A stretch of 11,198 bases of DNA from an uncultured Spirochaetaceae bacterium (GTDB lineage Bacteria; Spirochaetota; Spirochaetia; Treponematales; Treponemataceae). The notes under the pieces are model-generated. The model did not search any database, was not told the origin of the DNA, and worked only from the letters and a program-made list of their open reading frames with translations. Below are positions 5,997-11,198 of the stretch, piece after piece. Within the stretch, counting starts at the first letter, position 1, and every line of letters starts with the position of its first letter. The translations under genes and the position numbers were made by a program. The DNA is taken from contig CADBRC010000263.1 in the NCBI GenBank assembly GCA_902796985.1, forward strand, positions 1 to 11,198, read 5' to 3'.

Positions 5997-7028
5997 TTAC
6001 CCCTTCACAAGGGGGATGATGTCCTTCTCCAGATTGAAAGGCCTGTCCGCCGAAATGTACGCGACGTTCATCTCGTCAGGGTTGTGAATCTGCACGTAGT
6101 GGCCCTCCTGCCTGAGGGCATATTTCCCTTCCACCGGCCTGTGTCCGCCGAACCAGAGGGCCTCTTCCGGCTGTCCGCCTGTAAGCCCGGCAAACATGCT
6201 GGCAACGCTGCCTTCCTCCGCCCCGTCGTTCGGTGTCCAGGTAAAAGCAAGCACCACCTCGTCCCTGAGCTGCTCATCATGGTAGTTGATAATCTCGTCC
6301 CTGCTGAAGACGTATGCAGGCTCGGCGTGGCTGACGCAGAAACGGTCAAAGGCGGCGACAATGGGCATGGAGGTTTCATAGCAGCGCATCAGGTGCAGGA
6401 CGGCATCGCCGTAGACTTCCTGCATGAAGTCCTTCACCATCTCACCTTCCATCGCAAACTTACGGAATGCATGGTCACCCATTCCCTCGATGTTCATCAT
6501 GTTCTCGTGGTTACCCTTGAGGAAATGGAAATGTGCGGGAAAAGCAATCTTGAGTTCCATCACGGCCATCACCGTTGCCAGACAGAGCCGCATCTCCTCC
6601 CTCATGGAAGGACAGTCAATCTTGCCCTGCTGCCAAAAGGCAAAAGATTCCAGCCAGCGCCTGTAGTCTCGCTCCAGACGCTCCGTATGAACCCCATCGC
6701 CGACACAGATGACGATGATGCTGCCTTCATTCAAGGCATCCAGCACTTCCTTACCCTTAATCTTGCACGACAGGAGGTGAAGCAGGAAATCGGGGCGGGC
6801 ATGCAGGTCTGGAACAATGACAACCGGCAGACTCTTTCCCGTAAAGTCCAAAAGGCCCCCTGCCTCGCCATTGCGGGCCAAGGGCCTGTAGCTGGAGTCT
6901 TCGTTCTCGTAGACAGTAAGAACCCTGTTAAGCAGGCCGGTCAGAAGCTCCTCTTGGGGAAGCTCCCTGCTGTTCCGGTAGGACTGAATACGAGAGCGCA
7001 AAGGGGCAAGCTCTTCAGAAGTCGGCAT
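5997..7028 (-). CDS. PPP-like calcineurin-type metallophosphoesterase, probable Ser/Thr protein phosphatase
   Basis: This 343-residue cytoplasmic enzyme probably removes phosphate from proteins modified by the neighbouring kinase. The two-metal motifs appear in order: PDLHARPD (73-80, D74-x-H76), VGDGVHTE (109-116, D111), LKGNHE (170-175), VSHAEPA (232-238, H234) and FGGHRPVEGKY (293-303, H296). The spacing and the GNHE and GHRPV blocks fit PPP-type phosphatases. The second motif lacks the usual GDxVDRG arginine-glycine, and about 75 residues of extra N-terminal helix precede the first motif, so it is a divergent member. ATG 7028 is preferred over the TTG just before it; neither has a good Shine-Dalgarno. 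It follows the FHA gene by 14 bases. A nucleotide or other phosphoesterase role cannot be excluded. Confidence 0.82.
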   Translation of the reverse strand: MPTSEELAPLRSRIQSYRNSRELPQEELLTGLLNRVLTVYENEDSSYRPLARNGEAGGLLDFTGKSLPVVIVPDLHARPDFLLHLLSCKIKGKEVLDALNEGSIIVICVGDGVHTERLERDYRRWLESFAFWQQGKIDCPSMREEMRLCLATVMAVMELKIAFPAHFHFLKGNHENMMNIEGMGDHAFRKFAMEGEMVKDFMQEVYGDAVLHLMRCYETSMPIVAAFDRFCVSHAEPAYVFSRDEIINYHDEQLRDEVVLAFTWTPNDGAEEGSVASMFAGLTGGQPEEALWFGGHRPVEGKYALRQEGHYVQIHNPDEMNVAYISADRPFNLEKDIIPLVKG

Positions 7029-7042
7029 CAAGACGGCACAAA

Positions 7043-7384
7043 CTAGGGCAACGAGATTATCTCGCCGCCGACAGTAATCTTGTCGCCGGGGTTCAGCCTG
7101 ACGTACTTGTCCGGCGGAATGCGGCTGCCGTTCAGGAATGTCCCGTTGGTGGAATCCTCATCCTTCAGGAAGTAAGCGTCCTTTATCTTCTGTATGACAC
7201 AATGATGGCGGCTGGCGAGCTTGTTATCCACAACGACGTTGTTGTCGCTGTCACGGCCAACCGTAATCTTGGCAACAAGCTCAATCTTCTTCTTGTTGAA
7301 CTCCAAGTACGAAAGCTCGCCCTTCTTCATCTCGCTGAGCTGCTGCCCAACCCGGCTACTCGATACAATAGTTGTTTCTGGCAT
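7043..7384 (-). CDS. Small FHA-domain protein with N-terminal Glu-Thr-Thr motif
   Basis: This 113-residue cytoplasmic protein is almost entirely one FHA domain, which binds phosphothreonine peptides. Conserved residues are all present: VGR (42-44), the SRHH block (58-61) that contacts phosphate, the TNGT block (79-82) and LNG (84-86). The domain ends in DKITVGGEIISL. Before it, residues 1-30 form a flexible tail starting MPETTIVSSS. E3-T4-T5 recalls the phosphorylated ETT motif of actinobacterial GarA/OdhI, whose phosphothreonine is bound by their own FHA domain. It is the first gene of the phosphatase-kinase-regulator operon and would be the phosphothreonine reader. ATG 7384 is preceded by AGGA only two bases away and by a TATATT -10 six bases away. 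Confidence 0.93.
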   Translation of the reverse strand: MPETTIVSSSRVGQQLSEMKKGELSYLEFNKKKIELVAKITVGRDSDNNVVVDNKLASRHHCVIQKIKDAYFLKDEDSTNGTFLNGSRIPPDKYVRLNPGDKITVGGEIISLP

Positions 7385-7390
7385 GTTCCT

Positions 7391-7419
7391 AATATATCAC
7401 GTCCTGACGAGTTTGGCAA
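7391..7419 (-). promoter_or_regulatory. Sigma-70-type promoter of the FHA-phosphatase-kinase-regulator operon
   Basis: On the minus strand TTGCCA (7419-7414), a 17-bp spacer and TATATT (7396-7391) are followed by six bases (AGGAAC) and ATG 7384. Expected initiation is at the A of the start codon, the same geometry as the two promoters between 2684 and 2776. Confidence 0.6.
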
Positions 7420-7470
7420 GTTTTTTCTGCCCGGCGAGTTTTTCTGCCCGGGAGTTTTTCAGCCCGGCGG
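7419..7470. repeat. Three-copy imperfect tandem repeat, 16-18 bp unit
   Basis: Three head-to-tail copies share the core AGTTTTTC(T/A)GCCCGG: 7419-7436 (one extra T), 7437-7452 and 7453-7470 (T to A change). The T-run plus GCCCGG pattern also gives short CCCGG/CCGGG inverted pairs between copies. It begins at the -35 of the FHA promoter. Confidence 0.75.
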
Positions 7471-7605
7471 CAGCCAGTTTTCCACCCCCTTCTGACCAGG
7501 ACCTCTTCCCGGAAAACGGCGATGCCGCAGCAGAACTGGCCCCAGGCAATAGCCCAGACCGGTAAATACGTCCGCTAAGAGAGCTTCTGTAAAAACAAAA
7601 CTGCA

Positions 7606-7634
7606 TTGCAAAAGGGCTGCATAATGTGTATACT
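7606..7634 (+). promoter_or_regulatory. Promoter candidate for the CmpB-GrpB-CDP-alcohol-exonuclease operon
   Basis: TTGCAA (7606-7611), a 17-bp spacer and TATACT (7629-7634). Expected initiation is near 7641, two bases before an ATG at 7643 and about 107 bases before the first large gene. A second, weaker pair (TTGCAG 7676, TGTATT 7699, spacing 17) lies downstream. Confidence 0.5.
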
Positions 7635-7649
7635 CATTCAACATGTCAA
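7621..7649 (-). promoter_or_regulatory. Divergent minus-strand promoter candidate facing the FHA operon
   Basis: A perfect TTGACA (7649-7644) and CATTAT (7626-7621) are 17 bp apart on the minus strand. The hexamers overlap the plus-strand promoter, so polymerase binding would be mutually exclusive. If used, it would give the FHA operon a leader of about 230 bases in addition to the proximal promoter. Confidence 0.3.
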
Positions 7650-7726
7650 GCCGCAACGCCCCGGATTACTGCATATTGCAGTTAAGGGCAGGTATTATTG
7701 TATTTTCTGAAATGCAGACGCATTGA
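7643..7726 (+). CDS. Possible 27-codon leaderless small ORF (uncertain)
   Basis: The ATG at 7643 lies eight bases after the TATACT -10 and opens a 27-codon frame (MSSRNAPDYC..., stop TGA 7724-7726). It ends just before the GGAGG ribosome binding site of the next gene. No Shine-Dalgarno is present and the codon use is not like that of neighbouring genes. It could be a leader peptide or chance. No homology is recognised. Confidence 0.2.
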   Translation: MSSRNAPDYCILQLRAGIIVFSEMQTH

Positions 7727-7747
7727 GACAGTTCATGGAGGCGTACA

Positions 7748-8464
7748 ATGACGCAGTTTTTGGTTCTGACATTCCTATTTTATGCGGGAAGCATCATCGG
7801 ATGGGGGTTGGAGGTATTCTGGCGCAAGTTCTTCGCAGGCGACAACCCCAATCACCGCTGGGTCAACCCCGGATTCCTGCACGGGCCGTACCTGCCGCTG
7901 TACGGGTTCAGTCTGTGCCTGCTCTTCGCGCTCTCGTTCGTGGACGTAAGCTTCGTGCCGGGTGGCGAAGTTGCCCAGAAAATCGCGCTCTTCTGCGTCA
8001 TGGCCCTGTGCATCACGGTTCTGGAGTACCTGGGCGGCCTCATCTTCATCAAGGGAATGCACATAAAACTCTGGGACTACAGCAGCATGTGGGGAAACGT
8101 GCAGGGCATCATCTGCCCCCTGTTCTCCTTCTTCTGGTGGCTTTTAAGCGCGGTGTATTACTTCCTCATCCATCCCCGGATCCTCGTCTGGCTCTACTGG
8201 TTCACCAATCATCTGGCCTTCTGCCTCGTGGTCGGCTTCTTCTACGGAGTCTTCACGGTTGATCTCTTCTACACTTTCAGACTGGCCGCGAGGATAAGGC
8301 AGTTCGCCGAGGAGCATCAGATTGAGGTGCGCTACGAGCGGCTCAAGCTCGCCATCCAGAAAAAGAACGATGAGCTCAAACAGCGGAGGCACTTCATCCT
8401 CTCCTTCCTGTCCGACGGGAAGAACTTCGCGGACAGCCTGAAGGATGTCCTTTCATCCCTGTAG
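7748..8464 (+). CDS. CmpB-like putative ABC transporter permease (PF06541/COG4905)
   Basis: This 238-residue membrane protein belongs to a family named for a putative ABC permease role that has not been firmly shown. Family marks are GSIIGWGLEVFWR (14-26), NPGFLHGPYLPLYGF (40-54), ITVLEYLGGLIF (89-100) and LWDYSSMWGNVQGIICPLFSFFWW (108-131). About six membrane segments lie between 4 and 175, including 5-22, 50-66, 79-100, 119-140 and 155-175. A cytoplasmic charged tail (180-238, many E/K/R, probably coiled coil) follows. GGAGG at 7737-7741 lies six bases before ATG 7748, which fixes the start. It is the first gene of a four-gene plus-strand run. No ATPase partner is nearby, so a stand-alone membrane role is as likely as transport. 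Confidence 0.85.
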   Translation: MTQFLVLTFLFYAGSIIGWGLEVFWRKFFAGDNPNHRWVNPGFLHGPYLPLYGFSLCLLFALSFVDVSFVPGGEVAQKIALFCVMALCITVLEYLGGLIFIKGMHIKLWDYSSMWGNVQGIICPLFSFFWWLLSAVYYFLIHPRILVWLYWFTNHLAFCLVVGFFYGVFTVDLFYTFRLAARIRQFAEEHQIEVRYERLKLAIQKKNDELKQRRHFILSFLSDGKNFADSLKDVLSSL

Positions 8465-8491
8465 AAGGCAGCTTCGAGGTACCAGCGGATT

Positions 8492-9010
8492 ATGAACACA
8501 AAACATATTATCGTGGAGCCTTACGACGAGGCATGGGAACGGAACTTTGCGGCCATCCGGGATGAAATCCAGAATGCGCTCGGGGATCTGGCCGTGCGGA
8601 TAGAGCATGTCGGAAGCACCTCCGTACGAGGGCTGTCCGCAAAGCCGATCATAGACATCGATGTCGTCATCAGGGACGGAGCCGCGCTTGCCGCCACAAT
8701 CGAAAGGCTCGGCGCGATAGGCTACCAGCATGAGGGTGACCTTGGCATCGCCGGGCGGGAGGCGTTCAAGTACGACGGGAAAGAGCATCTGCAGAAGCAC
8801 CACCTGTATGTCTGTCCCGAGGATTCGGCGGAGCTGAAAAGGCATGTCGCCTTCAGGGACTATCTGCGCTCGCATCCCGAGGCGGTGCGCGAGTACAGCC
8901 GGATCAAAGAAGAAGGGGCGGCCCTGTACCCGGACGACATCGACCGCTACATCGCGCACAAGTCGCCCTTTATAGAGCGGATTTACAGAGAGATAGCGCG
9001 GCCTTGCTGA
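8492..9010 (+). CDS. GrpB family protein (predicted nucleotidyltransferase fold)
   Basis: The 172-residue protein matches the GrpB/UPF0157 family (PF04229), cytoplasmic proteins with a minimal nucleotidyltransferase fold. Note that GrpB here is a family name and is unrelated to the chaperone GrpE. The core motif is RIEHVGSTSVRGLSAKPIIDIDVVI (36-60), with G41-S42-T43 and the metal-binding aspartates D55 and D57. HHLYVC (103-108), FRDYLRSHPEAVREY (121-135) and the C-terminal SPFIERIYREI are also typical. The substrate is unknown. GAGGT lies about 11 bases before the ATG, a weakly placed ribosome binding site. It starts 27 bases after the CmpB-like gene and is probably in the same transcript. 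No truncation is evident. Confidence 0.92.
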   Translation: MNTKHIIVEPYDEAWERNFAAIRDEIQNALGDLAVRIEHVGSTSVRGLSAKPIIDIDVVIRDGAALAATIERLGAIGYQHEGDLGIAGREAFKYDGKEHLQKHHLYVCPEDSAELKRHVAFRDYLRSHPEAVREYSRIKEEGAALYPDDIDRYIAHKSPFIERIYREIARPC

Positions 9011-9029
9011 GGGTGTAATCGGAGCTTTC

Positions 9030-9518
9030 ATGGCGAATATCATAACGGGAATCAGGGTACTGTCCAGCATCGCATTGCTCTTCTGTCCTGCACTGTCTGT
9101 GGCTTTCTATGCCTTTTACCTGCTCGCGGGGCTTTCTGACATGCTGGACGGGACTGTCGCCCGGAAGACGAACAGCGTCAGTGAATTTGGCGCGAGGTTC
9201 GACACGGCCGCGGACATGCTTTTTGTGGCGGTGTGCCTGATAAAGCTGCTTCCCGTACTGAGCCTTCCGGTCTGGACGTACCTCTGGATAGCGGGCATCT
9301 CAATCATCAAGCTGACGAGCATCATCGTGGGATATGCCAGGCAGAAAAAACTTGTGGCGGTGCATTCGGTCATGAACAAAGTGACCGGCGCCTTGTGCTT
9401 TGCCCTTCCACTGACGCTGGCGTTCATCGATGTGCGGTACATCTCGCTGGCTGTCTGCGCGATCGCGACTGCCGCCGCGCTTCACGAGGGGTATCTGGTG
9501 ATCAGGAGGGCAGGATGA
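9030..9518 (+). CDS. CDP-alcohol phosphatidyltransferase family protein, short form
   Basis: This 162-residue integral membrane enzyme would transfer a phosphatidyl (or similar) group from a CDP-linked donor to an alcohol, as in phospholipid head-group synthesis. The complete signature D-x2-D-G-x2-A-R-x8-G-x3-D-x3-D is present: D37, D40, G41, A44, R45, G54, D58 and catalytic D62. Hydrophobic segments flank it at about 11-34, 63-80, 84-101, 116-133 and 135-155. It is a little shorter than PgsA. The acceptor (glycerol phosphate, inositol phosphate or other) cannot be told from the sequence, so no gene symbol is given. GGAG at 9021-9024 sits five bases before the ATG, and the gene begins 19 bases after the GrpB-family gene. 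Confidence 0.92.
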   Translation: MANIITGIRVLSSIALLFCPALSVAFYAFYLLAGLSDMLDGTVARKTNSVSEFGARFDTAADMLFVAVCLIKLLPVLSLPVWTYLWIAGISIIKLTSIIVGYARQKKLVAVHSVMNKVTGALCFALPLTLAFIDVRYISLAVCAIATAAALHEGYLVIRRAG

Positions 9519-9534
9519 TGGTGGGGGATGACGA

Positions 9535-10146
9535 ATGACGAACCTTTTCTTTGACATTGAGTGCGCGAACAACTTTGACGGGGTCGGAAAGATATGCTCA
9601 TTCGGCTATGCGCTGTGCGGGCAGGATTTTTCGCTGATTGAATCAGACGACCTGCTGATGAACCCAGACGCGCCGTTCGACTGGTACCTTTTCAAGAAGA
9701 ACTCCCGGTGCAGACTTGCATACACACAGGAGGAGTACAACAGGAACCCGAAGTTCCCGCACCATTATCCCAAAATCAGCTCGCTCGTCGGTGCGGAGGC
9801 CAGGCTCGTCTTCGCCTTCGGCTGCAAGAATGACCTGCGGGCGATCAGCTCCGAATGCAGGAGGTACGGCCTTCCCGACATCACCTTCTCCTGCTACGAC
9901 ATCCGTACGGTTCTGGAAAAGTTCTACGGTATGCAGGGCGGGCTTGGCACGTTCGTGGAAAGGCTTGGAATAGACACTGCCGGTATGGAATTCCACGACA
10001 GCAGGGCGGACGCTTTCTTTACGATGAAGCTCGCGGAGAGGCTTGTCTGTGACGCGCAAAAGCCCCTCGCGGAAATCCTAAAGCCCTTCTCACCGTCCCG
10101 GCGGGGACAGGTGAGTTCAGCGGTTTCCAAACAGAACAATTTGTAA
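9535..10146 (+). CDS. DEDDh-type 3'-5' exonuclease (DnaQ/ribonuclease T-like superfamily)
   Basis: This 203-residue cytoplasmic nuclease removes nucleotides from 3' ends using two metal ions. Exo I is FFDIECAN (D7, E9). Exo II is FAFGCKNDLRAI (D100). Exo III is FHDSRADAFFT (H154 and D159, the H-x4-D of the DEDDh class). YDIRTVLEKFYG and LGTFVERLGID match the helices before Exo III in epsilon-like exonucleases. It has no polymerase-binding or BRCT extension. A basic, Ser-rich tail (186-203) ends the protein. A GGGGG stretch lies about seven bases before ATG 9535, and the gene begins 16 bases after the phosphatidyltransferase, closing the four-gene run. DNA or RNA preference cannot be told. Confidence 0.88.
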   Translation: MTNLFFDIECANNFDGVGKICSFGYALCGQDFSLIESDDLLMNPDAPFDWYLFKKNSRCRLAYTQEEYNRNPKFPHHYPKISSLVGAEARLVFAFGCKNDLRAISSECRRYGLPDITFSCYDIRTVLEKFYGMQGGLGTFVERLGIDTAGMEFHDSRADAFFTMKLAERLVCDAQKPLAEILKPFSPSRRGQVSSAVSKQNNL

Positions 10147-10154
10147 AACCGCTG
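10118..10154 (+). repeat. Perfect 9-bp inverted repeat spanning the exonuclease stop codon
   Basis: CAGCGGTTT (10118-10126) is the exact reverse complement of AAACCGCTG (10146-10154), with 19 bases between. A second copy of AAACCGCTG follows at 10162-10170, so the first arm has two possible partners. It sits at the convergent end of two genes. The absence of a T-tract makes it a weak terminator candidate. Confidence 0.45.
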
Positions 10155-10189
10155 CTGGTGAAAACCGCTGCGGCTGGAAGGACCACCCC

Positions 10190-10579
10190 TTATACCCCCA
10201 GTACATCTCCATAAATCAGGACGGCGTTCCTGACGCATTCCTCGCAGGGACACAGTGGCTTCCCGTCAGTCATCGCCTTGAGGTCCTTGCACCGCGTGGC
10301 ACCGCATCTGTCGCGGAAGGCCTCCAGAAGCTGGCGGGTCACCTTCACAGTCCCCTTGCCTTCGGTCTTCAGTCCGGCAATCATGCCCGCCCCGATGAGC
10401 GCGCCGCAGGTCGCCTCAAGGTTTCCCATGCCGACGCAGAAGCCTGCCGACACCTGCTTCAGCTGTTCCTCGGAAAGACTTGTCTGGTCGGCAAGAACAG
10501 CCGTCACTGCCTGCGAGCAGTTGTACCCGCCGCTTGTCTTTAATTCCACGGCCTTGTCGGCCCGTTCCGTTATGGTCAT
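10190..10579 (-). CDS. C_GCAxxG_C_C family putative redox protein
   Basis: This 129-residue cytoplasmic protein matches the C_GCAxxG_C_C family (PF09719/TIGR01909), common in anaerobes and presumed to work in redox or metal chemistry. Eight cysteines are conserved in order: C21 in GGYNCSQAV, C48 in GFCVGMGN, C58 in TCGALIGAGM, C92 and C97 in CGATRCKDL, then C110, C112 and C115 in CPCEECV. The Gly-rich GVGMG...CGALIGA core is the family hallmark. AAGGAG seven to twelve bases before ATG 10579 is a good ribosome binding site, and a promoter with a perfect TATAAT -10 precedes it. It converges with the exonuclease gene, 43 bases away. The cofactor and partner are unknown. Confidence 0.9.
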   Translation of the reverse strand: MTITERADKAVELKTSGGYNCSQAVTAVLADQTSLSEEQLKQVSAGFCVGMGNLEATCGALIGAGMIAGLKTEGKGTVKVTRQLLEAFRDRCGATRCKDLKAMTDGKPLCPCEECVRNAVLIYGDVLGV

Positions 10580-10610
10580 AGTGATTCTCCTTGCGCTATC
10601 GCCTGGTATA

Positions 10611-10640
10611 ATTATACAGCCATAAATGAGTATAGCACAA
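10611..10640 (-). promoter_or_regulatory. Promoter of the C_GCAxxG_C_C gene
   Basis: On the minus strand TTGTGC (10640-10635), an 18-bp spacer and a perfect TATAAT (10616-10611) lie in the 72-base gap after the DUF434 gene. Expected initiation near 10604 gives a leader of about 25 bases containing AAGGAG. This unit can therefore be expressed apart from the DUF434 gene. Confidence 0.5.
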
Positions 10641-10651
10641 AAGCCATGCTG

Positions 10652-11198
10652 CTACCAGACCCGGAGTGTCGGCACGTCGCGCGTTGCCATGCACATCTTC
10701 ATCAGGTTCAGCCAGCTTTTGCAATGGTCCAATATGATTGCATCGGCGGTAATGACGTTTTCCTTTTCCCAGAGGGCATGGTCGACATCCTTGAGCAGCT
10801 GGATGTCAAGGCTGAAAGGACAGCGTTTCCCCAAGTTCTCTTTACCGTCTGCGATAAGTGTCATAAGCCGTCCCGAGTTTGAGACGGGTTCGTCCAGCAG
10901 GATATGGACTGCCGCGACCTTCAGCTCTGCCAGCGTGCCAAAGAGCATGTTGACCGCCGCTTCCGTCTCGGGGATTATCCGGTAGCTGCCGCGCAGGGCG
11001 GCAAGGTCGCGGACCGTTCCGTCCATGCAGTCAAACAGGAGGGAATCGGAGAGCATGACCTCCAGCGTGATGACCGTATTGAATCCGTCTATCCAGACTT
11101 CCTCCCCGAAGGCCGACTGCTTTTCCTTGGCTTGCCGCCTGCCCAGCTGCTCCGTCGTGGCGATGCTGCGTGCAAGGGCAAGCCGCTGCCGTTCCGAA
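10652..11198 (-). CDS. DUF434 family protein, 5' end cut by window
   Basis: The frame is open to the right edge, giving 181 visible residues and a stop at 10652. VWIDGFNTVITLEVMLS (34-50), DCMDGTVRDLAALRGSYR and ILLDEPVSNSGRLMTLI are the hallmarks of the DUF434 family (PF04256) and the domain that usually follows it. The visible N-terminal part (ERQRLALARSIATTEQLGRR) is helical and basic. The C-terminal stretch NVITADAIILDHCKSW has the strand-acidic-helix look of PIN-like nuclease folds, which is only my inference. Function is unknown in the literature I can recall. An ATG at 11056 falls inside the conserved region, so it is not the true start. The downstream redox gene has its own promoter. 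Confidence 0.85.
   Translation of the reverse strand, partial: SERQRLALARSIATTEQLGRRQAKEKQSAFGEEVWIDGFNTVITLEVMLSDSLLFDCMDGTVRDLAALRGSYRIIPETEAAVNMLFGTLAELKVAAVHILLDEPVSNSGRLMTLIADGKENLGKRCPFSLDIQLLKDVDHALWEKENVITADAIILDHCKSWLNLMKMCMATRDVPTLRVW

Larger units (their letters stand above)
7385..7742. other. Long intergenic region between the kinase operon and the plus-strand operon
   Basis: This stretch of about 360 bases holds no convincing gene of normal size. From left to right I see the FHA promoter, a three-copy tandem repeat (7419-7470), about 130 bases with only weak inverted repeats (for example GTTTTCC near 7478 against GGAAAAC near 7511), then two divergent promoter candidates overlapping at 7606-7649 and a short possible ORF. 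I recognise no riboswitch or tRNA. Confidence 0.5.

Noticed and set aside
5980..6010. Internal promoter for the kinase (TTGTGA, 19-bp spacer, TATTAT on the minus strand)
   Set aside because: The spacing is long and the -35 is weak. The hexamers are easily met by chance in this AT-rich gap. It remains possible.
6084..7046. 320-codon plus-strand frame opposite the phosphatase
   Set aside because: It is antisense to a gene with all PPP metal motifs and has no domain or ribosome site of its own.
7397..7606. 69-codon minus-strand frame just before the FHA gene, with a Lys/Ala-rich tail
   Set aside because: Its spacing to the FHA gene is operon-like, but the lysine-rich tail is only the translated tandem repeat, there is no ribosome site, and the FHA promoter lies in its 3' end. 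Worth reconsidering only if conserved elsewhere.
7676..7704. Second plus-strand promoter TTGCAG-17-TGTATT before the CmpB-like gene
   Set aside because: It has only three and four matches to consensus, clearly weaker than the promoter at 7606-7634.
10629..10634. TATACT on the minus strand five bases before an ATG (10623)
   Set aside because: The ATG opens a three-codon frame only, and there is no -35 at a workable distance. The adjacent perfect TATAAT explains the promoter better.

Overview
The window most resembles a chromosomal segment of a host-associated anaerobic bacterium. A Treponema-like spirochaete is my best guess. The guess rests on the gene mix (membrane-bound Ser/Thr kinase with FHA partner, COG2426 exporter, CmpB-like membrane protein, C_GCAxxG_C_C redox protein, DUF434 protein), on G/C-rich third codon positions and on dense packing. 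No rRNA, tRNA, transposase or CRISPR array is visible, and no single gene settles the taxonomy.

Region 1 (1-2683, minus strand): a three-gene unit read right to left. It holds a DUF2974/Mbeg1-like alpha/beta hydrolase, a DppC-type ABC permease overlapping it by four bases, and a DppD/OppD-type ATPase that runs off the left edge. The DppB-type permease normally found before dppC is absent; the hydrolase sits in its place.

Region 2 (2684-3277): a 93-bp divergent promoter region, then a plus-strand COG2426 'small multidrug export' membrane protein. Both divergent genes have a TATACT -10 box exactly six bases before the ATG, so both mRNAs may be leaderless.

Region 3 (3264-7384, minus strand): the most interesting block, a compact Ser/Thr phosphorylation cassette. 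In transcription order it encodes an FHA-domain protein with an N-terminal Glu-Thr-Thr motif, a PPP-like metallophosphatase, a transmembrane Ser/Thr kinase, and a winged-helix regulator with a degenerate receiver domain. The last gene overlaps the kinase by four bases. I infer kinase, phosphatase, phosphothreonine reader and transcriptional output in one operon. A strong stem-loop lies just before the kinase ribosome binding site.

Region 4 (7385-7747): about 360 bp with no convincing gene of normal size. It carries a three-copy 16-18 bp tandem repeat, divergent promoter candidates and a possible 27-codon leaderless ORF.

Region 5 (7748-10146, plus strand): four tightly spaced genes. They encode a CmpB-like membrane protein, a GrpB-family nucleotidyltransferase-fold protein, a short CDP-alcohol phosphatidyltransferase and a DEDDh 3'-5' exonuclease.

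Region 6 (10190-11198, minus strand): a C_GCAxxG_C_C redox protein with its own promoter, and a DUF434 protein whose start lies beyond the right edge.
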